DNA from: Myxococcales bacterium
Lineage (GTDB): Bacteria > Myxococcota_A > Polyangia > Polyangiales > Polyangiaceae
Direction of reading: 5' to 3'
DNA: 64,000 nucleotides
Assembly (NCBI GenBank): GCA_016706225.1
Contig: JADJKB010000021.1
Coordinates: 1,302,001 to 1,366,000 of the forward strand
Shown: piece by piece, positions 1 to 8,179 of the stretch
Numbering within the stretch: the first letter of the stretch is position 1
How the letters are laid out: every line of letters starts with the position of its first letter
The notes under the pieces: generated by a model
What the model saw: the letters and a program-made list of their open reading frames with translations, nothing else
Database searches by the model: none
Told to the model about the DNA's origin: nothing
Translations under genes and position numbers: made by a program

Positions 1-93
1 TACCCCTGCCTTCTTGCAGTTTCGAACTGCGAAAGCGCTGGGAGCAGAGTTGCCGGTCGGGTCTTAGGACTGTGTGCAGCAAAGGAGCCTCCC

Positions 94-1059
94 ATGATCG
101 AACCGGAACACATCGCGACTGGCGGCCGACCCCTGACCCTGACCGCCGACGACGGCTGGAAGCTGGGCGCGACCCTCTTCGAGGCGCGCTCTGCAAAGAC
201 CACGGTGGTGATTCACGCGGGGACGGCCGTGCCGCAGCGGTTCTACCTGCGCTTTGCCGCGCATTTAGCTCGGCGTGGGCACCAGGTGTTGACCTACGAC
301 TACCGCGGGGTCGGTGCATCACGGCCCGACACGTTGCGCGGGTTCGACGCCACCATGTCCGACTGGGGAAACCTCGACGCGCCCGCCGCCCATCGAGCCG
401 CAAGACAGCACGCCGGGTCAAAGCCGGTCGTCTCCCTGGGTCACAGCTTCGGTGGCCAGCTGGTGGGTCTGAGCGACGAGGTTCACGACGTGGCGTTCGC
501 GTTCTTCGTGGGAGCACAGCTGGGCTGGGTTGGACACTGGCCGTTGTTCGAACAGCTCCGCCTGCGCGCGATCTGGGGTGGCGCGGTCCCGGCGTTGACG
601 GCTGCGTTCGGCTACCTGCCCGGGCGTGCGGGCCTGGGCGTCGACCTACCAAGCGGCGTCGCGCGGCAATGGGCGGAGTGGGCAACCCATCCTGACTACC
701 TCGCGGGGCACGTCCCCGACGCCGCCGCGCGCTTCGCACGCTTTCGAGCGCCGGCCGTCTTGTACTCGTTCACCGACGACGACTACGCGCCCCGAGCTGC
801 AGTCGACCGCTTCCGCAGTCGTCTGCTCTCGTCGGACGTCACTCACCGCCGTCTGGCACCCGCCGATGCTGGACTCACCAGCATCGGGCACTTCGGATTC
901 TTCCGAGCGGGAGCGGAGGACAGCCTGTGGCGTGAGGCCGTGACGATCCTGGACGCCGTTGCAGAAGCTCGCCCGCTGCCGGTCGCGAGCTCCAGTCCCC
1001 ACGCATGGAAGCTCGAGGCTTCGGATATCCGTGCCGATCTCGAATACGGGCGGGACTGA
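94..1059 (+). CDS. alpha/beta hydrolase
   Basis: A 321-residue soluble alpha/beta hydrolase of the predicted-hydrolase (COG4757-like) kind. The nucleophile elbow GHSFGG places the catalytic serine at residue 118. The oxyanion-side strand VVIHAGTAVP (about residues 38-47) and the DYRGVGAS motif (69-76) fit the fold. A late SIGHFGFFR segment supplies the likely catalytic histidine, and the aspartate is probably in FTDDDY. The start has an AAGGAG ribosome site seven bases upstream. No signal peptide is visible, so it should be cytoplasmic. The substrate cannot be told from sequence. It converges on the Ser/Thr kinase gene with 45 bases between them. Confidence 0.85.
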   Translation: MIEPEHIATGGRPLTLTADDGWKLGATLFEARSAKTTVVIHAGTAVPQRFYLRFAAHLARRGHQVLTYDYRGVGASRPDTLRGFDATMSDWGNLDAPAAHRAARQHAGSKPVVSLGHSFGGQLVGLSDEVHDVAFAFFVGAQLGWVGHWPLFEQLRLRAIWGGAVPALTAAFGYLPGRAGLGVDLPSGVARQWAEWATHPDYLAGHVPDAAARFARFRAPAVLYSFTDDDYAPRAAVDRFRSRLLSSDVTHRRLAPADAGLTSIGHFGFFRAGAEDSLWREAVTILDAVAEARPLPVASSSPHAWKLEASDIRADLEYGRD

Positions 1060-1104
1060 AGGCGGTTGCGACGCGCGGGCGCCGTTCATGGCCCCGGGCG
1101 GCGT

Positions 1105-3396
1105 TCAGATGGTCCAAATCGCGCGCGCGCTCTCCCGGACCGTGGCGACGACGACATCGAATTCGGCGAGCTCGCGCACGCTAGCAAGAGCCGGGCAATG
1201 CTCGAGCCAGTCGAGATCGACCAGCGCCGATTTGGCGGCGTCTTCCAGATGCCTCAACGCGCCGCGTTTGTCCTGATTGAGCCCAGCGATTTCGGCCGCC
1301 AGCTGCTTGGCGTAGGTGAAGAACCGCTGAGTCTGGAACTGCGACATGATTTCGTCCAGGTGATGACTGGTCGCAGCGTAGGCGTCGGGCGAGAGCGCGC
1401 AGTCACAATAGGTCTTCAAGAAGCGCAAGGCGGCGTGCGGGTCGGGGGCCACGACCTCGCGTTGCCTGGCCAGTTCCTCGCGGTCCCCCCGCCAGGCCGC
1501 CACCCGAATCCGGAGCTGCGTGATCGTTACATTCCGCCCCACCGACCGCGTCTGAGCGAGCGACAGCATCCGATCGTAGTCTTCCGTCAAGCCGCGCAGC
1601 GCGAAGTACCGCGCAAGATCCACCGGCGCCACGGTCAGCAAGGGGTCTAGCTTCATGGCGGCGGTGAGCCGACGTTTACCCTCTTCGGTTCGACCTGCTT
1701 CGCACTGCAAATGCCCCAGGTATTCCTGGGCGCTCGCGGCAGTCGGCGCGAGGATCAGGGCGCGACGGAGGTGTGCCGCTGCGGAGGTGTAGTCGCCCGC
1801 CTGCGACGCAGCGATCCCCGCCGCGAGCTGGGTCTCGGCGAAACCCGGAGCGCCCTCGAGGGCCGCGGCCAGTGCTTCCTCGACGACCGCGTTGTCCTGC
1901 GCCTGGGTCTCGACGGTCCCGGCAAATCGCCGACTGGCGGCGGCGAGCGCGCGGGCCGCGAGCGCTGGCCCGAACCCAGGTGCTTTCTTCACCGCCTCCG
2001 TCAAGGTCGAGAGCGCGTCGCCGGACATGGTGCGAAACGCTCGGCGGCCGGCCAGGTAGAGCTCGATGGCCTCGGAGGAGGCTTGGCCTCTCGATTCGGC
2101 TATTTCGATCTCCACCCGGAGTGCCTCCGCGATCCGATGCCCTACCTCCTCTTGGAACGCGTACACATCGACCAACGCGCCGTCGAAGCGCTCGGACCAG
2201 AGTTGGACTCCGGTGGCTACATCCACCAAACGCACGGTGACTCGCAGCACGTCGCCCCGGCGCTGCACGCTTCCATCGACAATGAGATCCGCACCAAGCT
2301 GGCGACCCACCTCGCCCGAATCGAAAGAAGAATCGAACTTCATGGTGGCGCGGTTGGAGAGGACGCGAAGGCCACGAGCGCGAGTGAGCACGTCGATCAA
2401 CTCCTCGCCAATTTCCTCGCCCAAATCCGCCACCACTTCGCCGCGCTCGCGGAACGGGAGCACCGCAAGCACACGCCCGCTGTCCGGCAAAGGGGCAAAG
2501 GGCGCCGCGGTGCCTGTGTTTCCCGGAGCCGCGGACGGTGTGACGCCGAAGCTCACCGTTGCTTCGGCGTGGGTCGCCTCCGCGGAGAGGAACCCGCGAA
2601 GCAGCGTCGCCACCACTTCAGCCGACGCGGGCCGGTCCCTTGGCGCGGGCGAGAGGAGCTTGGCAACGAGCTCGACGAGCCGGGGCGGCTGACCGCCCAG
2701 GTCGAGCTCCGCGGGCACGCCCTGGAGGCGGGCGAGCACGTCACCGCGCCCCCCTCCCCAGCTCGGTTGCCGGCCGGCCAACACGTGGTGCAGCACAAGG
2801 CCGAGAGCGTAGAGATCCGTACGCTCGTCGAGCGCACCCTCGCAGAGCTGCTCTGGAGCCATGTAAGCCGGAGTGCCCAGCGCGCCCTGCGTGAGCTTTT
2901 CGTCGTCTGCCGCCCGCGCGATGCCGAAGTCCAGGATGACGGCGCGTCCGCTCTCCTCCACGATCACGTTGGATGGCTTCAAGTCGCGGTGGATCACCCC
3001 GGCCACGTGAGCTGCGTGGAGACCATCGCAGATCTGAGCGCCGATGTCCGCGACCTCTCCGAGAGACAGCCTCCCGCGTGCTCTCACCAGCTGACCGACA
3101 CTTTGCCCCTCGACGAGCTCCATGGTCAGGAACCAGGTGCCGTGACAGCTCCCGATGTCGTAGGTGCGAGCCGCGTTCTTGTGAGTGATACGGCGCGCCA
3201 GCCGCACCTCGCGCTGAAATCGGGCCTCTTCGGTCTCGGCGCCTCGGATGAGGAGCGTCTTCAGCGCGACGCTCTCGCCAAGCACCCTGTCGTGCACGCG
3301 ATAGACGGCACCCATGCCGCCGCGTCCGAGGATCCCCTGCACTTCATAGCGCTCCGCCAGCACGGCGCCCATCGGGAGGACTTCGGGCGGCTGCAT
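1105..3396 (-). CDS. Ser/Thr protein kinase with TolB-like and TPR regions
   Basis: A 763-residue eukaryotic-type kinase. The kinase domain (about 17-272) is complete: glycine loop GRGGMGAVY, ATP lysine K46 in VALKTL, catalytic HRDLKPSN with D138, DFG at 156-158 and an APE motif in YMAPEQL. Residues about 308-430 (LAVLPFRERGE to LWSERFDGAL) match the TolB-like N-terminal domain often fused to adenylate cyclases and kinases. The rest (about 440-700) is helical and alanine-rich, in TPR style. There is no transmembrane segment, unlike the kinase at 23673-25172, so it should act in the cytoplasm. Partners are unknown; the TPR part probably binds a protein. Confidence 0.9.
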   Translation of the reverse strand: MQPPEVLPMGAVLAERYEVQGILGRGGMGAVYRVHDRVLGESVALKTLLIRGAETEEARFQREVRLARRITHKNAARTYDIGSCHGTWFLTMELVEGQSVGQLVRARGRLSLGEVADIGAQICDGLHAAHVAGVIHRDLKPSNVIVEESGRAVILDFGIARAADDEKLTQGALGTPAYMAPEQLCEGALDERTDLYALGLVLHHVLAGRQPSWGGGRGDVLARLQGVPAELDLGGQPPRLVELVAKLLSPAPRDRPASAEVVATLLRGFLSAEATHAEATVSFGVTPSAAPGNTGTAAPFAPLPDSGRVLAVLPFRERGEVVADLGEEIGEELIDVLTRARGLRVLSNRATMKFDSSFDSGEVGRQLGADLIVDGSVQRRGDVLRVTVRLVDVATGVQLWSERFDGALVDVYAFQEEVGHRIAEALRVEIEIAESRGQASSEAIELYLAGRRAFRTMSGDALSTLTEAVKKAPGFGPALAARALAAASRRFAGTVETQAQDNAVVEEALAAALEGAPGFAETQLAAGIAASQAGDYTSAAAHLRRALILAPTAASAQEYLGHLQCEAGRTEEGKRRLTAAMKLDPLLTVAPVDLARYFALRGLTEDYDRMLSLAQTRSVGRNVTITQLRIRVAAWRGDREELARQREVVAPDPHAALRFLKTYCDCALSPDAYAATSHHLDEIMSQFQTQRFFTYAKQLAAEIAGLNQDKRGALRHLEDAAKSALVDLDWLEHCPALASVRELAEFDVVVATVRESARAIWTI

Positions 3397-3530
3397 GCGT
3401 TCGGAGCTTAACCGCCGCGGCGTCGGCTACGAAGCTCGGCCGCATTTCAGCGACAATGTGAGCCACAAACCCCTCGCGCCTGGGCGGCGGCGCGGCGCGC
3501 AGCAACACTCGGCGGCGTAGACCGAGAGCG

Positions 3531-4193
3531 TCAGTTGCCCACGACGTCGAGCTTGGCGTCGTAGAGCAGATGCCCCAGACGTGGCTCCTCGATCTCGATG
3601 GAGTAGTCGTTGGGCACTCGAATCGCGAACGACTTCGACTTGGGAAACAACACGCGCACGGCCTTGTCGTCCCCGAGGATCTGCACTTTCAGCGCGGCGT
3701 CTCCGTCATTGACGAGCTCGACGGGGGTCTTGTGCAGCACGGTCAGCGTCTTGCCGGTTCGGTGGTAGGTGTAAAACCAGACCTTGTCCTGGGCATCCTT
3801 CTTGAAGCGAACCACGTCGGCAAAGAAGTTGGAGCGCTCCTTCTTCAGACAGGCCGCCTTCGCATCTTCGGCGACACCCCCGCACTTCTTCTGGTCGGTC
3901 TCGGTGGGCGCGGAGTTTGGGTAGTTGATCACGTAGGCGACCTTCGCTCCGGTCACGGTGTCGACGGGCGACCGACTCGGTTTCTCGCCCGAGGGTGGTG
4001 GGGCCGCGGGCGCAGCGGCGCTGGCCGGCGGAGCCGGTGATTTCGCCGGAGGGCCCGCGGGAGTTTCCGATGCAGACGTCGCCGGCCCTGGCTCCGGCGG
4101 CGCCGCACTCGGCGCGGCCGTTTGACCGCCACCGCAGCCCACGAAGATCAGCGACAGGAGGACGGCGGACCACTGACTCGAGACGTTGGGCAT
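3531..4193 (-). CDS. putative lipoprotein, function unknown
   Basis: A 220-residue secreted lipoprotein. The start at 4193 is preferred over the ATG at 4208 because GGGAG lies eight bases upstream of it. A short hydrophobic signal ends in the lipobox FVGC (C20). Then comes an Ala/Pro/Ser-rich linker to about residue 75. The folded part has two cysteines (KKCGG, AACLKK) and a beta-rich C-terminus (VELVNDGDAALKVQILGDDK) that may be a small beta-sandwich. I do not recognise the family. The linker suggests that the domain is held away from the membrane. Confidence 0.75.
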   Translation of the reverse strand: MPNVSSQWSAVLLSLIFVGCGGGQTAAPSAAPPEPGPATSASETPAGPPAKSPAPPASAAAPAAPPPSGEKPSRSPVDTVTGAKVAYVINYPNSAPTETDQKKCGGVAEDAKAACLKKERSNFFADVVRFKKDAQDKVWFYTYHRTGKTLTVLHKTPVELVNDGDAALKVQILGDDKAVRVLFPKSKSFAIRVPNDYSIEIEEPRLGHLLYDAKLDVVGN

Positions 4194-4280
4194 GAACAGG
4201 GCTCCCATTTCAGGGCCCGCGCATACACCGAAAGTCCTTCACCTGGCGAGGCCTGTCTCGCCCTGCCCCACAACGCGGCC

Positions 4281-5618
4281 TCAGTGGCAGAGTGATCCGC
4301 TGGGCGACCAGCAGTTGTCGCGCACACCGCTCATGCCAAAGGTGCTGTCTCCGACCTCACGCCGGACCGCGCGCAGAATGCTCAGCCACGAGCTCTTGTT
4401 CTTGCGGTTGAGCGACCAGGCGATGCGCGCCAGCACCGGCGCCGCGAACTCCTCGGTGCTGGCCGAGACCTCGACCACGCTGGAGAGCATGTCGAGGTTC
4501 TGCCAGCCGCCCTTGCCGTTCAAGATCGGGCGAACGTAGTACTCGTAACCGAGACAGCCGCCGTAGAGGAAGATCTGGTAGTCGTTCGAGTAGTTGGGGC
4601 GCTCCCAGAAGTCGCTGGCCCCGAGCATGCTGTGGCCGTCATAGGTGACGATTTCGTGCTCGCCGAGCGCTTTCTGGAAATTGTCGAAGTGAGCCTCGTC
4701 GTCGAGCCCGGCGAAGTCGAAGGGTGAGTACAGATCAACCACGAAGTCGACGCTGCCGATGTGTTTGCTGAAGCGCCGACCGACGGGTGCGGGGGTCACC
4801 TCGGAGAAGCCGCCCTCGCGCAGCCATTTGGCCATGCGCCCGAGCGCCACCATTCCGGGATCGGTCTTTTTCACCGGCCCATCGTCAATCTGCCCGAAGA
4901 GCACCACGGCGGTGACCTTGCCGTCGGCCACCAGACGGTCGTACTCCGGATACGTCGTCTTCGGCGCTGCGAACATCTTCGACACGGTCAGGGACAGTTT
5001 TTGAGTGGGTAGCTTGCAGGTGGTCTTCTCGGGGTTCCACAGGTACCAGTACACGGACTGATCGAGGCCCATGTGGTGGTCGTAGTCGGCGCAGGTCTTG
5101 TCCGCCTTGCTCATGACGTTGAAAGGATTCAGCGGGACGGTCGCGTCGAACTTGCTGCCCTTCGCCACTCCATCTGCCGCGCCGTGCAACAGCACCGCGT
5201 TCACGCCGCGGATCCGAAAGTGAGTCAGCTTGGCCGAAGCGACGTTCGCCGCCTTTGCCGCGGTCATCCACTGCCCGTCGACGCGCCACTCGACCCGCTC
5301 GGCGGAGGTCGAGTCCTCAGCGAGTGACTCGAGGTAGAAGTCGCCGTGTTTGCGCAGGTAGGTCGTGGCGAACTGCCCGAGGAATGCCGGAGCCTCCATC
5401 ACACGAGATGTGGGCGCCTCGACATCCGCTTCGAGGTCGACCTCGACCTCGACACCGTCCGGATTGACATAACCCGTGTCGGCCTTTCCCTCGTCGGTGA
5501 ACTCCACCAAGAAGGGGTTCTCACCCGGCGCGCTCGGGGCGCCGGAGTCCGAGTTGGCAGAGCAAGCGGCGACGGCGCTGCCGAAGAGTGCGACGACGAT
5601 GAGGGAGTGAAGTTTCAT
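4281..5618 (-). CDS. secreted lipoprotein with possible caspase-like His/Cys dyad
   Basis: A 445-residue lipoprotein of unrecognised family. The start at 5618 is fixed by GGAGG upstream and by the signal peptide that follows, with lipobox AVAAC (C19). A GKADTG motif lies about 25 residues after the lipid cysteine. The second half alternates strands and helices: TAVVLFGQ, MVALGRMAKWLREGGF, VDFVVDLYSP, FDNFQKALGEH, then EIVTYDGHS with H329 and QIFLYGGC with C355. A His and a Cys, each ending a hydrophobic strand in this order, is the layout of clan CD (caspase/gingipain-like) peptidases. The peptidase role is inference. It is divergent from the M1-like peptidase gene. Confidence 0.6.
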   Translation of the reverse strand: MKLHSLIVVALFGSAVAACSANSDSGAPSAPGENPFLVEFTDEGKADTGYVNPDGVEVEVDLEADVEAPTSRVMEAPAFLGQFATTYLRKHGDFYLESLAEDSTSAERVEWRVDGQWMTAAKAANVASAKLTHFRIRGVNAVLLHGAADGVAKGSKFDATVPLNPFNVMSKADKTCADYDHHMGLDQSVYWYLWNPEKTTCKLPTQKLSLTVSKMFAAPKTTYPEYDRLVADGKVTAVVLFGQIDDGPVKKTDPGMVALGRMAKWLREGGFSEVTPAPVGRRFSKHIGSVDFVVDLYSPFDFAGLDDEAHFDNFQKALGEHEIVTYDGHSMLGASDFWERPNYSNDYQIFLYGGCLGYEYYVRPILNGKGGWQNLDMLSSVVEVSASTEEFAAPVLARIAWSLNRKNKSSWLSILRAVRREVGDSTFGMSGVRDNCWSPSGSLCH

Positions 5619-5642
5619 GCTGCCTCCTGCGGACCACATGAA

Positions 5643-5764
5643 CCTACATCGTCTTACATAAGCGCACAACACAAATATTTGTCTTTCATTTCAGGTGTGT
5701 AGAGCACTCGATTCGGAACCCGCTCAAACATAGGCGTGGTCTTATGTAGGTGTTTAGTCTACAT
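5643..5764. promoter_or_regulatory. divergent control region with AT-rich palindrome and repeated half-sites
   Basis: The 153-base gap between two divergent lipoprotein genes is AT-rich against a GC-rich background. It holds the perfect 12-base palindrome ACAAATATTTGT at 5671-5682. Flanking it are two related elements: CTTATGTAGG at 5741-5750, and its near inverse (CTTATGTAAG on the minus strand) at 5653-5662. CTACAT half-sites lie at 5644-5649 and 5759-5764. The arrangement suggests that one regulator controls both genes. The regulator is unknown. Confidence 0.55.
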
Positions 5765-5771
5765 CGGAACC

Positions 5772-7229
5772 ATGCCTCGGGTCATCCGGCTGATGCTGCT
5801 CGGTATCCTGCTCACCGCCTGTTCGTCGACTCCGCGCGACGACGGCCCGTCCGACACTCCATCCGAGCGGGGGCCCATCGGAAAAGCCGATAGCGCCGGA
5901 AGCTGCAAGACGGCAACGGCGACCTCGTGCGGAGGGCGAAGCACCAGCGGCGCCTGTTACTGCGATGCAAGCTGTACGGAGTACGGAGACTGTTGCAACG
6001 ACGCCAAGTCCGTCTGTGGCATTGGAACCGCGAAGCCGCAGTTCGGTTACGACCTCGTGTCGACAGCGCTCGACGTCGACCTTTCGAAGCGTACCGCCCG
6101 CGCGACTCTGCGAGTGAACGACGCTGGCCAGAACGGTGTTTCATTCGAGGCCAAGGGGCTCGTGATCAATCAGGTGGAGGCCGCGTCCGGTCCGTTGTCT
6201 TTCGAGATCGTGGACGGACGCCTGGATGTGGCGCTGCCCCCGTCGACCGCGCCCACCGATGTCACGGTCGACTACACTTTCACCAAACAGTCCAGCTTCG
6301 ACGGGCTGCTCGCCGGAGGCTCGACCTTCGTCTGGCCCTATTTCTGCGGCAACCTGTTCCCGTGCAAGAGCGACCCATCGGATGGGATGCGCTTCGACCT
6401 GAACGTGCACGGCGCGCCGAGCGGGCAGTCCGTGGTGTTCCCGAAGCAGGTGACCGCCGATGGCCCGTCCTACATGCTCGCGTGGGCCACGGGAAAATAC
6501 AGCCACAAAGACCTCGGCACGACGACGGCGGGCACGAAGGTCTCCGTCTACTACCTGCCGGGCGACGAGGCGGTGGTCGACAAGGGAACCGCCTCACTCA
6601 CCAAGGGCTTCGACTGGTACGAAAAGACCCTCGGCGCGTACAGCTTCGGTGAAGAAGTCGCGTCCGTCTCGGTCACCTGGGGCCCGGGGGCCTACGGAGG
6701 CATGGAACACCACCCGTTTTGGCACGTCGGCCGCGACTCGATGGGCGACAAGACCACCCACTTGCACGAGGCCGCTCACGGCTGGTTTGGCGATGGTGTG
6801 CGTCTGGCCTGCTGGGAAGACTTCGTGCTGAGTGAGGGCACCGTGAGCTATCTCACCGCTCGCGCTGCCGGCTCGGCCGAGGGCGCGACCGCCGAGACCG
6901 CCGTGTGGAAGGACTACGAGCAGGACCTCGAGAACGCCGTGGCGGAACGGGACCACGTGGCCTGGCCGACGACGTGCAACGAGGTGGACATCCTGAAGGA
7001 CCTCTTCACGTCGGTTCCGTACATGAAGGGAGCGTTCTTCTACCGCGCCGTGGCGAAGCAGGTCGGCGTCGACGTGCTGGACCAGGTGATAGGCAAGTTC
7101 TACCTCGCGCACGTGGGCAAGGCGGCGCGGATGCAGGAGATGCTCGATCTGATCAAGGCAGAAACCGGCTTCGATCCCGCTCCGCTCGCCAAGGTGTGGT
7201 TGCGGCAGAAGGGGATCCCGGCGCACTGA
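5772..7229 (+). CDS. M1-type metallopeptidase lipoprotein with somatomedin-B-like module
   Basis: A 485-residue lipoprotein. The start at 5772 gives a signal peptide with lipobox LLTAC (C17), then a GKADS motif. Residues 45-82 hold eight cysteines spaced like a somatomedin B domain, including ACYCDASC and DCC. The rest resembles gluzincin M1 aminopeptidases: an N-terminal beta domain, GGMEHH in place of GAMEN, and the zinc site HEAAH (H332, E333, H336) followed 19 residues later by E355. That spacing is exact for the family. It should be a cell-surface peptidase. A disulfide-rich protein-binding module on a bacterial peptidase is unusual. It may share regulation with the divergent lipoprotein gene. 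Confidence 0.85.
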   Translation: MPRVIRLMLLGILLTACSSTPRDDGPSDTPSERGPIGKADSAGSCKTATATSCGGRSTSGACYCDASCTEYGDCCNDAKSVCGIGTAKPQFGYDLVSTALDVDLSKRTARATLRVNDAGQNGVSFEAKGLVINQVEAASGPLSFEIVDGRLDVALPPSTAPTDVTVDYTFTKQSSFDGLLAGGSTFVWPYFCGNLFPCKSDPSDGMRFDLNVHGAPSGQSVVFPKQVTADGPSYMLAWATGKYSHKDLGTTTAGTKVSVYYLPGDEAVVDKGTASLTKGFDWYEKTLGAYSFGEEVASVSVTWGPGAYGGMEHHPFWHVGRDSMGDKTTHLHEAAHGWFGDGVRLACWEDFVLSEGTVSYLTARAAGSAEGATAETAVWKDYEQDLENAVAERDHVAWPTTCNEVDILKDLFTSVPYMKGAFFYRAVAKQVGVDVLDQVIGKFYLAHVGKAARMQEMLDLIKAETGFDPAPLAKVWLRQKGIPAH

Positions 7230-7351
7230 GCTTCGAGCCCGACCGGTCTCGAGGCCCCCAACCCTTTCCTCAGCCGAGTAACCCGCGCTTGTGGCGGCCG
7301 GGGCGCAGCGTTAGGTCGGCACGAGCATCGAGCCCGTTCGGGACGAATCCC

Positions 7352-8173
7352 ATGACGCTGCGCAAACCCACCTCCGAAGCGTTCCGCCGCTTGTTCTGGG
7401 CGACACCGCTCGCCCTGACACTCGGCGCGACGGCGTGTTTTGCTCTGCCGAATACCGGACCCACTCCGGTGAGCCGCGCCGAGCTCTATCAGTCCAGTGA
7501 GCCGGAGTACGACGCGTTCTTCAAGGAACTGCACGACGTCCAGATGACGGTGGTTGCTGCGTCGAACGAACAACTCGCGGCGCGACGCGCTCTCGCGACG
7601 GAGCTCGGACTCGACCCGCGTGCCTCGATGGAGCTCATCACTGCGCGCTTCGAGAAGCAGCTCGACGAGCTGGCGAAACACGGCTCATCGTTGCATGTCG
7701 AGTTCATCGGACTCGATGAAGGCGCGAGCGAGACCGACGCAGTGGTCACTCTCTCCGATGCCTCGGGCAGCTCCAAACCCACCTCACTGAGCAAGGCGCT
7801 CGAGCAAATTGCCAAAGGCTCGGCCAAACTCGCGCTGCGGGTGCGCGCCGCCGCCAAGACGCTAGAGGCGCTCAAGAGCAAGCTGCCCGGGCTCGAGGGC
7901 GCGGTCGACGAGCGCTTCCGTCTCTTGGGTCCGGCGCGCACGAAGGAGACGCATCGCAACCTGACGGATGCGCGCATCACCCTGCCGTCGCTGACGTCGT
8001 CTCTCGCCATTGCCGACGAGAACACGCTCGCGATGATCACGCTCTTGAAGAAAGCGACCCCTGCCGAGAAGGCTGCCAAGGCACCCGCCGGGAAAGGCGC
8101 AAAGAGCCCCGCCACCAAGCCGCAGCCACAAAAGAAACCCGCCGGCTCCGGCAGCGGCGACTACGAGCCGTGA
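7352..8173 (+). CDS. secreted helical protein, paralogue of 55042-55974
   Basis: A 273-residue exported protein of unknown function. The start at 7352 precedes an N-terminal hydrophobic stretch ending ATAC; the lipobox is weak. The body is alpha-helical and rich in Ala, Lys and Glu: a YDAFFKELHDVQ segment, a LEQIAKGSAKLALRVRAAAK helix and a central ERFRLLGPARTKETHRNL motif. The tail is Lys/Pro/Ala-rich and ends in GDYEP. The protein at 55042-55974 aligns through the whole length (IYDLQ, MESAAKSAAKLHVRMKKAKK, FRIGGPKKKSEVRKNL, end GDFEP), so the two are paralogues. Confidence 0.75.
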   Translation: MTLRKPTSEAFRRLFWATPLALTLGATACFALPNTGPTPVSRAELYQSSEPEYDAFFKELHDVQMTVVAASNEQLAARRALATELGLDPRASMELITARFEKQLDELAKHGSSLHVEFIGLDEGASETDAVVTLSDASGSSKPTSLSKALEQIAKGSAKLALRVRAAAKTLEALKSKLPGLEGAVDERFRLLGPARTKETHRNLTDARITLPSLTSSLAIADENTLAMITLLKKATPAEKAAKAPAGKGAKSPATKPQPQKKPAGSGSGDYEP

Positions 8174-8179
8174 CGACGC

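Noticed and set aside
16..30. GCAGTT-TCG-AACTGC inverted repeat near the window start
   Set aside because: Six-base arms are near chance level and the upstream context is outside the window.
7233..7253. TCGAG/CTCGA arms after the M1-like peptidase gene as a terminator
   Set aside because: Five-base arms with a long loop and no T-run are too weak to call.
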